DNA of 64,000 bases from Sorghum bicolor (GCF_000003195.3 NC_012877.2:8906855-8970854); one strand, 5' to 3'. Counted from the first letter of the stretch, positions 1-12,062 are shown. Made by a program: numbers and translations. The notes: generated from the letters alone by a model not told the origin.

Positions 1-1
1 T

Positions 2-355
2 GACGTGGGAGAAGACGAGTACGATCTACCCATCATCCTTGGGAGACTGTTCCTCAGCACCGTTAAAGCAATCATCTACATAGGAACCGGAGAAGTCCAC
101 ATGCACTTCCCCTCTGAGAAGGTCAGGACAAGAAGAAGACGACGCAACCGCAATCAGAGAAGGCAAATCATCAAAGACGGATGGGCAGACTACGAAGGAG
201 AAGTGGTAATGTCTAAAGACATACAGCTTGAACAGAACTGTCCTGAGGAGACCGTAGCACCAAGTCAGGTGTGGAGAGAAAAGATAGTTATACACAAAGA
301 GGAGGCGCTGCCGGAACCACCGACTATGCCATCCAGCGAATCCCAGGACGACTGA
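2..355 (+). pseudogene. C-terminal part of second retropepsin-like domain (Athila-like polyprotein)
   Basis: The reading frame is open from the window edge to TGA at 353-355. It begins inside the second retropepsin-like domain, at the conserved DMGEDEYD-type stretch and the hydrophobic ILGR-x-FLSTVKAIIY motif. It then runs through an Arg/Asn-rich basic stretch into an acidic, Pro-rich tail. Compared with the copy at 57515-58063 it lacks 51 nt (17 codons) between the EKV and RTRR positions, without loss of frame. In retropepsins this region supplies the C-terminal strand of the catalytic fold. The catalytic Asp itself lies left of the window. No RT or integrase follows. Confidence 0.8.
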
Positions 356-2535
356 GAAAACGGAGAGTCCCGTTCAGGAGAATTTAAAAACACCGAACGC
401 CTTGCTAAGAGGTAAACTTGGTAGTTATCCTTTTCCTTTCAATTATTTAAAATAGTTTGCTTAGTTAATCAGGTTCATATCATCTTGAAAAGAAAATAAA
501 AATGTTAAAAATAGTAAGCCCCATGCGAGTTTGCTCGTGGCATAAAACCCATAAGTACATTCACTGTGGTGGCGTAAAAATAAAATAAATATATTCCTGT
601 CCTATAAATATGAAAATATAAAAATAAATTTATGATCCTACCAAAGAGAGTAATATTTATTAGAGGAGGCTCAACATGATGAAGGCTAGATATTTATGCT
701 AACACTTAACCAGTTCCACAAAGCTTTGTTGTCTATTTGAGCTCCACAGAATTCAAGGATCAAAGAAGACTAGCAGACGGAGGACATCCTAATCGCTGTC
801 AGGGCGCTACCGACATTCAAATACACCTCCATCACCTGCTAGCTACATCAGAAGAAATTACGTCAAAATCTAGCATGGGGAGAGCACCCCCATTTATCCA
901 GCTAAGTGTTTCTATTCGCGTTTATACTTTACTCAAATAATAAAAAGATGCATAATCATAAAAACCCAAATAAAGATTTTGTGCTTATATATATATATAT
1001 CTTCGCTTAGTTTGCTAAATAAATAAATAAATAAAGTTTGCTATGAACCCTCATGATAATCTCTCACATGGAAATGATGAATAGTTGCTCTGCCATGACT
1101 AGTTCTCAAAATTGAAATCTCTCAAGTTTAGGCATGACTGTTATTAATTAAGATTTGCTCTAAACCTGAACTTGTGGGAAGAGTACTTGATCTAAAGTCT
1201 AAGTCATTAACGGATACGATATGAGAAGGTTGAGCTGTTGTTTATCTGTTCCTAGAGATGCTACAATTCTGGAGAATTTTATCTTTGAAAATCTTTAAAA
1301 TATCACATGAAGAGTTACTGTATGATGAGACTTTAAATTCCTACCACAGCCATATATACATGCTTATTAGACGATGAACCATACCTGTACTTTTTACTGT
1401 TTATGAGCATTAAGTGTGGTCAAGCTGTGTAGACCCTTAGGAGCTTGTCATGTGGTTAAATCAAGATTCACTTGCACGTTCACTCACACATGCTGCTTCT
1501 ACTCCGGAAGTACGCATCCACATACATCCACTCATTTCCATATCCAGATTCACCCTAAATTATTCTACTCCTATCTGGGAGAGAATAGCAAAAAACATTC
1601 TCCTATTTCTGTTTTTCCCTGAGAAATAAATGCTCGAGTTATCTTAGTTACTACCACTTGCTATATTATTTTAGGAGATGAGTGCTCTAACAAAAGAGAA
1701 ATACGAGGAAATAAAAAGGGGCAAGTGCCCGGAACCTCGAAAGAAAAGAAAAAGTTAGACGAGAGGTAAAAATGGACAAGTGTCCGACAGTAGAATTAGG
1801 GGTACAAGATACCCACCTGAGAGAAAAGAAAAAGAAAATATAGAGCATATCATTCTCCTCAAAAAGTTTCAAAAGAGCAAGAAAGGTATGTATCCCCTCA
1901 AAAGAGCACAAGTAGAATTAGACTTTCACCATTGTTATCACCATCATCACCATACACCATTCATTCGCCACACATGCACATCTTTATTTGACTTATTGAC
2001 TTGTTCTTCTGGATCCATGGTTTGACTATGCAATAAATGTCTTGTAAGTATGTATTAGCTGTCTCGCACCTATGAGCTCCAGATATCAAAACCTTATTAG
2101 AGTAGGGTGAGAGAGAAGGCAATGCTACTATGCCTCATACCAAAAATACCACATACTTTGAGAGAAAGTATACACCATTACTGCCTTGGTAAGGATCCAG
2201 AAATACCACAAAAGAGAGACTAGAGAGAGTCATACAAGGAATCTCTGAGTTTTATTTGAAAATCTACAAAAACTCCAGAGCTATAGTTAATCGAAGAACA
2301 AGAGACATGGCGCTTGACTAGACCGTTCTATCTTTTAACTGCTCAAGACACAGGTGACGGTTGCAAGCCCCATGGTGGAAGGTAAAATGAGTAAATTTAA
2401 ATCTTAAAAGTTTACCCTAACCCAGAGATGAGATCTTGTTTGAACGCATGTGTACCTTTAAGGTATAAAATCACTGCAGAAACTCTTGAGTTCATCTTTG
2501 CTCAAGGACGAGCAAAGGTTAAGCTTGGTCGAGCT
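356..2535 (+). other. Non-coding 3' region of Athila-like element, with polypurine tract
   Basis: There is no supported gene here. The block is shared by all Athila-like copies in the window (for example 14832-17002 and 26665-28834, and in reverse 3749-5800). It has an AT-rich start, an inverted GGGG-AGAGCA-CCCC element near 880-895, TA and TAAA microsatellites (about 988-1035), a long A/G-rich tract (about 1680-1880) and a CACCAT/CATCAC-rich stretch near 1930-1965. It ends with a degraded polypurine tract (2521-2535) beside the LTR. Short open frames inside it differ between copies and look fortuitous. Confidence 0.75.
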
Positions 2536-3748
2536 TGTTGACGGTCCTTAATGCTCACATTTAACTGTCAACTAAACATGGAAAAGGATCCAAATGCAAC
2601 TGACACCCATACTTAGGGTTTTATCTGACAGAATTCCATGAGTTTTGGTGTTTCTCTATTTCTGCAGGGGGTTATCTGGAAATACGGAGCAAAGGCCCAC
2701 ACGTCGGGTTTACATAGTGATATTAATGTGTCGTGCAATTTTCTATCATCTAGAAGACTCCAGAAGCCACAGGAACGAACGGGAAGCCGAGAGGGCTCAG
2801 GGACAGGGCGCACGCCCTACTCCCTAGGGCGCCCGCCCAGCTTCAGTGTCCAATTCGGACTCGTTTCGTGAATCACGCTCCACCGACCTAAAGGATCAAG
2901 GAAAACTGTGCGATTAATGCCGGTTTGATCCGACAGCCCAGATTTATCTGAAAAGACTATATAAGCAAGGCCCTCTGGCCCTTGGAGATCATACCTCTTC
3001 TACAGAATCAAAGTTAGGGTTTCAATTCTTCATCCAAGTAGAGAGGATCCCTCTAGTTCCTCTAGTTCTAGTTCTAGTTAGTTCTAGTTGTAATCTAGAA
3101 AATAGGGAGAGAGAAGAGGAGAGCGGAGGAGGAGCCGGATGATCTTCCTCAACATTATACTTTTGCAGCAACTGGTTCGTTCTTCATCGTTCTCTAAGTT
3201 CTTCAATTCTTAATTCCTGAGTTCTTTAATTACTTTTATTTACATTCAAGTTATTTATTGGATTCCCGCTTGCATCAGGTGCTCTAGTCTTTATAACGCT
3301 AGAGTAGTAATTAATAGATTAGACGTGGTGTTTAGTCTTGCAATTACCTGAAATTGCACCCAATCCTGCGGATTGTTGTGGTAGCCCTAGGGTAGTGACA
3401 GCCCTACCGGTCGACGTATTCCACCTCGTTCGGCTTCGGTGTTTGTAGGACCATAGTCAGAGCTTCCTAGCCCCCTTCTCATCTCTTTCTGTGGTTAGTG
3501 TTCTAATGTCCCGAAATAAATAATCTTTGAAGTAATTCTTGATTCTTAGATCAATTAGAGAACTCTCAGGAAACTTCCTCTCTTCCCACCAAAAATAATT
3601 ATATAGTTATCCTTGGGCGATCTTGAATCTTAATTAGTACACTCACGTTCCCTGTGGAAAATCGATGCTCTGGAATACTCCCGGGTGAAAGCTACATCGG
3701 TATCTGTACGATTGCGGATTTTTCTGTTTGCGTTTAAAATACCCAACA
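2536..3748 (+). repeat. 3' LTR, type C (1213 bp)
   Basis: The LTR starts TGTTGACGG and ends CCCAACA, so it has the TGTTG/CAACA inverted ends of the family. The U3 half resembles the other Athila-like LTRs: a GGGCGCCCGCC-type GC block near 2805-2836, a CCAAT box at 2850-2854 and TATATAAG at 2958-2965. The R/U5 half (about 3000-3748) does not resemble the U5 of the 10454, 28835 or 46808 LTRs, so it is a distinct, mosaic LTR type. Confidence 0.85.
2958..2965 (+). promoter_or_regulatory. TATA box of LTR promoter
   Basis: TATATAAG lies about 100 bp downstream of a CCAAT box (2850-2854) in the U3 part of the LTR. The same arrangement recurs in the other Athila-like LTRs, which supports a Pol II promoter. 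Confidence 0.6.
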
Positions 3749-4022
3749 ACCTTCTCTCTCATCCTACTCTAATAAGGCTTTGATATCTAGAGCTCATAGG
3801 TGGAAGATAATGTATACATACTTACAAGACATTTATTCCATAGTCAAACCATGGATCCAGAGAAACAAGTCAATAAGTCAAATCAAGATGTGCATGTGTG
3901 GCGAATGAATGGTGTATGGTGATGATGGTGATAACAATGGTGAAAGTCGAATTCAACTTTTCCTCTTTTGAGGGGATACATACCTTCCTTGCACTTTGAA
4001 GCTTTTTGAGGAGAATGAGATG

Positions 4023-4025
<3 letters not shown>

Positions 4026-4079
<54 letters not shown>

Positions 4080-4250
4080 NNNNNNNNNNNNNNNNNNNNN
4101 NNNNNNNNNNNNNNNNNNNNNNNNNNNNNNNNNNNNNNNNNNNNNNNNNNNNNNNNNNNNNNNNNNNNNNNNNNNNNNNATATATATTTTTCTCTTTATA
4201 GAGGGGACACACACTCTCTACACATTGATATTTTTTTAGAAGAATATGAG

Positions 4251-4345
<95 letters not shown>
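4026..4345. repeat. Two long TA dinucleotide tracts
   Basis: TA repeats occupy about 4026-4079, then a gap, a short remainder at 4180-4187, and a second uninterrupted tract at about 4255-4345. Other copies of the element have only a short T/A-rich stretch here, so the tracts are secondary expansions within this copy. Confidence 0.9.
4080..4179. other. Assembly gap (100 N)
   Basis: Exactly 100 N lie inside the TA tract. The round number suggests a placeholder of unknown true size where reads could not cross the repeat. Confidence 0.95.
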
Positions 4346-4347
<2 letters not shown>

Positions 4348-5800
4348 TCTCATGTGGGTATCTTGTACCCCCTAATTCTAATGTCGGACACTTGTCCATT
4401 TTTACCTCTCGTCTCACTTTTTCTTTTCTTCGAGGTTCCGGGCACTTGCCCCTTTTTATTTCCTCGTATTCTTTTTTTAGAGCACTCATCTCCCTAGAAT
4501 AATATAGCAAGTGGTTGTAACCAAGATAACTTGAGTATTTATTTCATAGGGAATAACAGGGATAGGAGAATGTTTTTGGTTATTCTCTCCCAGATAGGAG
4601 TAGAATAATTTTAGGTGGATCTAGAGATGGAAATGAGTGGATGTATATGGATGTGTACTTCTGGAGTAGAAGCAGCATATATGAGTGAACGTGCAAGTGG
4701 ATCTTGATTTTAACCGCATGATAAGCTCCTACGGGTCTCCACAGCTTGACCACACTCAATGCTCATAAGCAGTAAAAAGTAAACGTATGGTTTATAGTGT
4801 AGCAAGCATGTATGTATGGTTGTGGTAAAAATTTAAACTCTCATCATACAGGAACTCATCATGTGATATTCTAAAGATTTTCAAAGATAAAATTCTCCAG
4901 AATTCTAGCATCTCTAGGAACAGATAAAGAGCAGCTCAACCTTCCCATATCATATCCGTTAACAACTTAGACTTTAGATCAAGTTCTCTTCCCACAAGTT
5001 CAGGTTTAGAGCAAGCTTTAAATTGTAACAGTTATGTCTAAACTTGAGAGCGAGCTTCAAATTTGAAAATTAGGCAGAGCAACTATTCATCATATCCATG
5101 CTAGAGTTTACTATTAAGATTTAGTTTAGCATAGCCACTTTATTTATTTATTTTAGCAAACTAAGCAAAGATATATATATATATATATATAAGCACAAAA
5201 TCTTCATTTGAGTTTTCATGATTATGTATCTTTTTATTTTAATATAGTATAAGTATAAATATAGATAGAAATACTTAGCGGGATAAATGGGGGTGCTCTC
5301 CCCCAAGCTAGATCTTGACGTAATTTCTTCTGATGTAGCTAGCAGGTGGCAGAGGTGTATTTGAATGTCGGCAGCACCCTGACAGCGATTAGGATGCCCT
5401 CCGTCTGCTAGTCTTCTTTGAATTCTGTGGAGCTCAAATAGACAACAAAGCTTTGTGGAACTGACTAAGTTAGCATAAATACCTAGCCTTTATTATGTTG
5501 AGCTTCCTCAATAAGTGTTACTCTCTATTTTTATATTTTCATTTTATAGAGCAGGAAAAATTAATTTTTTTTGTGCCACCACAGTGAATGTACTTATTTA
5601 TTTTATGCCATGAGCATACTCACATGGGGCTCTCTGTTTTTAACATTTTTATTTTCTTTTTAAGATAGTATGAACCTGATTAACTAAACAAACTTTGTAA
5701 GAAAAAGTAAATAACAGAAGAGAAAGTGATAACTATGAAGTTTACCTCTTGGCACGGCGTTCGGTGTTTTTAAGTCCTCTGAACGGGACTCCTTGTGTTC

Positions 5801-8448
5801 TCAGTTGTCCTGGGATTCGCTGGATGACGTAGACGGTGGATCCGGCGGCGCCTCCTTTTCGTGTAGAACTATCTTTTATCTCCACACCTGACTTGGTGCT
5901 ACGGTCTCTTGTTCAAGCTGTATGTCCTCAGACCTTACTACCTCTCCTTCGTAGTCTGTTCATCTGTCCTTGATGTTTTGCCTCCTCTGATTGCGGTTGC
6001 GTCGCCTTCTTCTTGTCCTGACCAGCTTAGAATCTTCAACTATATAGTTAGGGTCATTAAAGTAGCGGCGTACCTTCTCAGAGGGGAAGTGCATGTGGAC
6101 TTCTCCGGTTCCAATGTAGATGATCGCTTTGACGGTGCTGAGGAAGAGTCTTCCAAGGATGATGGGTGGATCGTACTCGTCTTCTCCCATATCAATGACC
6201 TGATCAAAAATCTGTATGGACAAAATGGTCATCTATTTTAACAGGGACATCAGTTACGATACCTTCAACCTTTCAGAATGTCTGATTTGCCATCTAGAGC
6301 TGAATGTATGTCGGTTTTAGGGGCATGGTTCCGAACAGAAGGTGATAGGTGACTATGGCCATTATGTTGACGCCTGATCCGGTGTCACAGAGTGTCTTCT
6401 GGAAATAGTATCCATTGATTGAGCACTAGATGCTTGGCACACCTGGGTCGTCCTTTTTTATCAGGAAGGATGACTTGAGTTGATGATCTTGGCCTCTGTG
6501 AACTGCAGTGACCATTTTGGCTGACTCGGTCCATACTTGCTTCTTGCTCTTGTTCCTCCTGTTGGTCCTTTTCCTTGGTTCATATTGGGGTTGTTCTGGG
6601 ATTTGTGCAGTCTTGTTCTTGAAGAAAAACGTCTCCTTCCTCCCCTTGAAGTAGAAACTGTTCTTAGCAGCACTAGCGTAGATGATAGCTCCCGAGATGT
6701 TCAGGAATGGCCTCCCCAGGATGATGGGTGCCCTCTCATTAGTACCGGTCTCTATCACCACGAAGTCTACTGGGGCGTACAAGGTACCAACTCAGACACA
6801 GATGTTCTTCAGTATTCCTTTTGGAAAGCTCAGTGTCCGATCTACAAGCTGCAAACACATGGTTGTTTCTAATAAAGGATGTGTAAAGAATTTTTCATAG
6901 AGTACCCTGGGCATAATATTGATGGTGGAGCCAAAGTCGCAGAGTGCCTTTGGGAAGTCCACCATGCCGATGGAGATCGGGATGACGGGGCGTCCTGGAT
7001 CGCCTCTATTGACTGGCAGAAGGTCATTATGTACTTCTCCTATAGGGTTGCTCAAGTAGTTACCTGCATCAAACATGTCTACAAGATTTGCAGATTCTAA
7101 TCCTTTCGGTTGTGATGGTATACCGGGGTTAGTAGCAGGAACAACAACAGCTATTTGATTCAACTGAGATTCAATCATTTTATTAAAGCTAATCTGGTTC
7201 TTGATGGCAGTAGAAAAATTATCCATTCTATTATTTATATTTTCTAGCATTTTATCATTTGATGCCAATTTCTTAGACAGGTTATCCATTAGCTTTTCTT
7301 GATTAGACACTAACTCTCTCAAAGGTGGATAATTATTAGTATTATTATTATTTTAAGAATTGTTACCTTGATAATTACCTGAGTAGTTACCTGAGTAGTT
7401 AGGTCTTTGTTGATTCCAACCTTGATTTTGTTCAGGACGGTTGTAGTAGTTGTTGTTGTTGTTTATGTAGTCCACATCCTCAAGCATCTCAGGGCAGTGA
7501 TTGCCTGAGTGTCCAGTATCTCCACTCTCCTCACAAGTCATGTGAGAGTCGTAGACGTGCATGACTTCTTTCTTGTCTCCAGCTTTATCATCGAGCTTCT
7601 TTATGAGTAGGTCCAGCTTTGCAGACAGCATGTCTACCTCCTTGAGCTGGTGCATACCTCCACCTTTCTTGCGTGTCTGGGTCCTTTCTTCATTCCAACC
7701 TTGGTTGGACGCCATCTTCTCCACAAGAGCTGTGGCTTGTGGTATGGTGAGTGATAGGAATGCTCCTCCAGCTGCACCATCCATGGTCTCACGGGCGCTA
7801 TTACCAAGCCCATGATAGAACGTCTGCATCAGCAGCCAGGGGAGATTCTAGGATGTAGTCTTGGAAGCGCTCCCATGCTTCTAGAACGGATTCATCATGT
7901 TGTTGCTGAAAACTTGTAATTTTCCCACGGAGGGCATTGGTCTTGTCCATGGGTGAGAAAGTTCATGGAGCAAAGTGCCCACGTAGTATTCTTCTCCTTT
8001 GTTGCGTAGAACCACTACTTCGCTCTCCCCAACAGTGAGAATGGGAAGAGGCGAAGTAGTATGGCGTCTCTGGGGACTTCTGATATAGTGAATGTGCTGC
8101 AAATCTCCAGGAAGTGTTGGAGATGAGCACTAGCATCTTCGTGTGCCTTCCCACAGAACTGGTTGGCTTGTACCATGTTGATGAGCCCAGGCTTGAGCTC
8201 AAAGTTGTGGTCGATCTCTACAGCAGGTCCAGTGCGGATGTTGTCCGTAGTGGGAGCTAAGAACTCGCGGATCAACTTGTTCGCCATGGCTTCGAACTCC
8301 GTCGACAAGTTCCAGATGAAACTTCGACGGTCTTCTGGTTTGGATGAAGCTTTACGCTGAAGAGTTGATGATCTAAGCTTGGCTCTGGTTTTTCTAATTA
8401 ACGCTTCGGGGTCGTCAACAAAAATTTCTGGAAGATGTCTTCTATTAA
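5801..8448 (-). pseudogene. Broken gag / double-protease gene of minus copy I
   Basis: On the minus strand this encodes an Athila-type gag (LLRLFPFSLLGRAK capsid motif near 8015-8050), a zinc knuckle near 7500-7540 with the second Cys changed to Ser, a coiled-coil-like linker, a first retropepsin-like domain (motif CDFGS near 6940) and a second one nearer 5960-6400. The start codon is lost: the position matching ATG in the 12215 copy reads ATT (8448-8446). In-frame stops sit after RAK in the capsid (about 8015), after ICV (about 6792) and after PSI (about 6426). Each is a Gln or Arg codon in sister copies and fits a C-to-T change. There is no RT or integrase, so the family needs enzymes supplied in trans. 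Confidence 0.8.
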
Positions 8449-8587
8449 TACATCACCCTGCATAAAATAATAAAAATAGAAAAGTACAGGGGTAAAGCTG
8501 TATGAGAGAATTGATGATCTCAATCATATTAGTGATGCGAATGATGACTCATAATTCCATATTTATTCCTTGTTAGTAAATCAACCT

Positions 8588-8605
8588 TCCGCGACAACGA
8601 CGCCA
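8588..8605 (-). other. Primer binding site, tRNA-Asp type (degraded)
   Basis: The minus strand reads a variant of TGGCGCCGTTGCCGGGGA just inside the 5' LTR, with three mismatches. The intact form is complementary to the 3' end of plant tRNA-Asp, as in Athila-lineage elements. Confidence 0.75.
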
Positions 8606-8613
8606 AAAATGCT

Positions 8614-10264
8614 TGTTGGGCATTCTTAACGTCATTACCAAAAGTAGACTTACTTTTCTATTTCTGATAACGGCGCCAAAAAATGCCAAACCTATCCCTC
8701 ATGCCACATAAGCCAAGTTGTCATCCCCAGCATGACATGAGAGACACGGTATTGAAATATGAAATTGCTCTTCTGAATAAATAATAAATGAGATCTGCAA
8801 GCGCACAGATTAATATCGATGTAGCATTTTAACCGGAAAGTATTTCAGGTATCATTATTTATATTTTACCACTAAGAAGGGATTACTAACATCAGTGTTG
8901 ATTATGGAATGAAATATGGAACTGAGTATCTATCATTGCATGTGTAATAGAGAGCATTCATCTATCTCTTGCATACAGGGATAAATGTCACATAAAATAT
9001 AGATAAAGTATGAATGGTGACAAAGATAACTAATCTGCTCAGCATAACTAGCCACATATAATAATGATAAGCACCTCAACAGATATTCTAGCAAGTCATT
9101 AGCATGAGATTAGGATGAACTACAAGAATATTTCCTAAGTTATTCTTAACTATAAAGTCTAGCATATCTTAGTTAGTGCAATTATACTTGGCAATCATTG
9201 CGAGGAAGGACTACGGCCATGCATAGTGATATTATCAAGGAAGATGAGAAACATAGCAATCACTCACCTGTAACAATGTTGCTCTGCCTGCTATATACAC
9301 TGGAGGGGGACTATATAAGAATCAATGGAGCTGTCACCACCATGAACTACCCCGCGATCCTGCATATAGGGTACAATCGCAGATAAATACGGTATAGGCA
9401 CCACGCCTACACAATATCTATCCTTTACCCATGAATCTGATGGATAAACGCTATACGATCCTAAATGTGTATATAATTCCAATCTAACTAAGCCAAGCAT
9501 ATAACTATGATAAACTAAGAACGATATAATTGCAAATATAAACAAGTAGAGCAAAGTCATAATCAATATATTGAAATAGAACAAAGTTGTATTCATAATA
9601 TTGAAGAACAATGATGAACAAATGAATAACAGTAGAGGAATTACCAAGAATCCTCTTGACAGATTCGGAAACCAATCGAAGATTGACTCCTTCTAGTTCT
9701 AATCCTATGTAGCTATGCTAAACTAGAGATCTAGTTGATGTGGTGGCTCTAGGGCTTGATCAGAGACTCTCCTCCTGATGAATGAATTAGGATCTGAGGA
9801 ATGAGAATGAGTCCTCTAGGGGCCAGGGGGGCTGCTTATATAGCCCCTCCAAATGAATATGAGTCGTCGGATCAAACCGACCTTAATCGCACGGTGTTCC
9901 TTAATCCTTTAGGTCGGTGGAGAATTATCCGCGAGACAGAGCCTAATTGGCTAAGAGCCTTGGTCGGGCGCCCAAGGGGGGAGGGCGGGCGCCCAGCCCC
10001 CAGGACCGCTCAGCCTCCTGCTCATTCTCGTGGCTTCTGGACTCTTGTAGGTGTTGGATAATTGTGGTGCACGTTAATATATCTATGTAAACCTGATGTG
10101 TGGACCTTTCCTCCATATTCCCTCATAACCCCCTGCAGAAATAGACAAACACCAAAACTCATGGAATTCTGTTAGATAAAACCCTAAGTCTGGGTGTTGG
10201 TCGCATTTGGATCCTTTTATTTTTTTATTTGATGATTATATTTGATACTTAAGGACCGTCAACA
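8614..10264 (-). repeat. 5' LTR of minus copy I, type A (1651 bp)
   Basis: On the minus strand it runs TGTTGACGGTCC...GCCCAACA. A TATATAAG box lies at 9842-9835 with the paired GGGCGCCC blocks upstream (about 9965-9995). It is close in sequence to the LTRs at 10454, 17003 and 46808. Small open frames within it are incidental. Confidence 0.85.
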
Positions 10265-10453
10265 GTGGTGTATTGTTCTTAGTTGCTTTTGTTTGTTACT
10301 TGTATGTTTTTCTATGTGTGGTGCTTGCTACGAGTAGACGAGAACCGTTTGTTGGCACTGAAGACTAGAAGATGATGACCGAAAGTTGATGGTGTGGGAA
10401 CTAAGCAAGTGTTTAAGGCAAGTATAGCATTTGAATTTTATTTATGTGACCAT
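10265..10453 (+). repeat. Tekay/Del-like LTR fragment, left piece
   Basis: This 189 bp piece matches the reverse complement of about 59340-59520, inside the long LTR of the 58064 element. It continues at 18651 on the far side of the inserted Athila-like copy. Its left end is cut off by the LTR of minus copy I. The last five bases (10449-10453, ACCAT) are the target duplication of the 10454-18645 insertion. Confidence 0.75.
10449..10453. repeat. Target site duplication ACCAT (left)
   Basis: ACCAT directly precedes TGTTGACGG at 10454 and recurs at 18646-18650 directly after CCCAACA. A perfect 5 bp duplication at both LTR ends shows the intervening element is one intact insertion. Confidence 0.9.
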
Positions 10454-12054
10454 TGTTGACGGTCCTTAAGTATCATATATAATTATCAAATAAACAAAGA
10501 AAAGGATCCAAATGAAATCAACATCTAGACTTAGGGTTTTATCTGACAGAATTCCACGAGTTTTGGTGTTTGTCTATTTCTACAGGGGGTTATCAGGAAA
10601 TACGAAGAAAGGCCCGCACGTTGGGATTACATAGAGATATTAACGTATCGCGCAATTATCTTACATCTAGAAGACTCCAGAAGCCACGAGACCGAAGCGG
10701 AGACGAAACGGGGCCAGAGGCAGGGCGCCCACCCTGTTCCCCTGGGCGCCCACCCCCTCCTTGAGTCCAATCAGGACCCTGCTTCGTGGGAGATCTCCAC
10801 CGACCTAAAGGATGAATCTAAACCATACAATCTATGTCGGTTTGATCCAACGGCCCATATTCACTCGAAGGGACTATAAAACCAGACCCCCTGGAGGAGA
10901 GAGCCTCTCAACCCTTATTCATTATTCCTCAAGGGAGAAGAAGCCTCTGATCAAGATTAGAGCCACCACATCAATTAGATATCTAGATTATCATAGCTAC
11001 ATAGGATTAGAACTAGAAGGAGTCAATCTTCGATTGGTTTCTGGATCTGTCAAGAGGATTCTTGGTAATTGTCTAATTGTGCTTCTAATTGTGCTTCTAA
11101 TTATCTTTGTTCTTCAATATTATGAATATGACTTTGTTCTACTTCAATATATTGCTTATGACTTTGCTCTACTTGCTTATATTCAAGATTATATTGTTCT
11201 TAGTTTATCATAGTTATGTACTTGGCTTAGTTAGATTGGATCTATATACATGCTTAGGATCGTATAGCGTTTATCCATCGGATCCATGGGTAAATGATAG
11301 ATATTGTGTAGGCGTGGTGCTTATACCGTATTTATCTGCGATTGTACCCAATATGCCAGATCGTGGGGTAGTTCGTGATAGTGACAGCTTCATTGATTCT
11401 TATATAGTCCCCCTCTCATGTATTGGGCTGGCAGAGCAATATTATTACAGGGGAGTGATTGCTATGTTTCTTATTTACCTTGCTAATATCACTATGCATG
11501 GGCGTAGTCTTGTCTCGCAATGATTGCTAAGTATGCTTGCACTAACTATGATAATGCTAGACTATATAGTTGAGAATAACTTAGGAAATATTCTTGTAGT
11601 TCGTTCTAATTCCATGCTAATGACTTTCTAGAGTATCTAATTGAGGTGCTTATCATATTTATTATGTGGCTAGATCAGATTAATTATCCTTGTCACTATT
11701 TATTATTTCATATATCCTTTATGTGACACTTATCCCTGTATGAAGAGTTAGATAAATGTTCTCAATTACATATGCAATGATAGATGCTCAATCTCATATT
11801 CTATTCTGTAATCAATATTGATGATTGCTAATCCCTTCCCAGTGGTAAAAATATAAATAATGATACCTGGAATACTTCCCGGTTAAAATGCTACATCGGT
11901 ATTAATCTGTGCGCTTGCAGATCCCATTCGGTATTAAGCTGGGGATGACAACTTGGCTTAAGTGGTGTGAGGGATAGGTTTGGGTTTTTTGGCACCGTTA
12001 CTAGATTTAGAGTACTTAGTCTACTTTTGGTAATGATGTTAAGAATACCCAACA
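10454..12054 (+). repeat. 5' LTR, type A (1601 bp)
   Basis: TGTTGACGG...CCCAACA. Compared with the 3' LTR it lacks about 50 bp near 11925 and carries an extra copy of a short TAATTGTGCTTC-type unit near 11080-11100. U3 holds paired GGGCGCCC blocks (10723-10752), CCAAT at 10767-10771 and TATAAAA at 10875-10881. The 138-residue open frame at 11107-11523 recurs in the 3' LTR only because the LTRs are near-identical, and is not treated as a gene. Confidence 0.92.
10875..10881 (+). promoter_or_regulatory. TATA box of 5' LTR promoter
   Basis: TATAAAA lies 104 bp downstream of a CCAAT box (10767-10771) and below the paired GC-rich blocks. In the 5' LTR this would drive the genomic RNA. The 3' LTR has the same elements at 17317-17321 and 17425-17431. 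Confidence 0.65.
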
Positions 12055-12062
12055 AGCATTTT

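Larger units (their letters stand above)
1..3748 (+). mobile_element. Athila-like non-autonomous LTR retrotransposon, 3' part
   Basis: This is the downstream part of a + strand element whose 5' half lies left of the window. It holds the end of the second protease-like domain, about 2.2 kb of non-coding 3' sequence, a degenerate polypurine tract and a 1213 bp LTR. It stops at CAACA (3748). The next base starts minus-strand sequence of another copy of the same superfamily, so this copy was probably inserted into that element. The target duplication cannot be tested because the 5' end is outside the window. Confidence 0.85.
3749..5800 (-). other. Non-coding 3' region of minus copy I
   Basis: This is the reverse complement of the non-coding block seen at 14832-17002. 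It includes the inverted GGGGG-TGCTCT-CCCCC element at 5289-5304 and the TA expansions. No gene is supported. The long Tyr-Ile open frames across 3870-4502 are translations of the TA repeat and the N gap. Confidence 0.75.
3749..10264 (-). mobile_element. Athila-like non-autonomous LTR retrotransposon, minus copy I
   Basis: Reading on the minus strand: a 1651 bp 5' LTR (10264-8614), a tRNA-Asp-type primer site, broken gag and two protease-like domains (8448-5801), then the non-coding 3' region to 3749. There the + strand LTR of another copy cuts it off, so its 3' LTR is presumably left of the window. It contains a 100 N assembly gap and expanded TA repeats. Its right LTR end (10264) joins a Tekay-like LTR fragment. 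Confidence 0.85.

Noticed and set aside
1920..1970. CACCAT/CATCAC repeats as a His-rich peptide gene (also near 16390, 28220, 46200, 63660)
   Set aside because: The stretch is conserved as DNA in non-coding 3' regions, but the surrounding frames differ between copies.
3870..4510. Open frames of alternating Tyr and Ile on both strands
   Set aside because: They are translations of TA repeats and of the 100 N gap.
11107..11523. 138-residue hydrophobic frame repeated at 17652-18068
   Set aside because: Both lie at the same place in paired LTRs. Identity reflects LTR identity, the frame is broken in the related LTRs, and the composition is that of AT-rich DNA.
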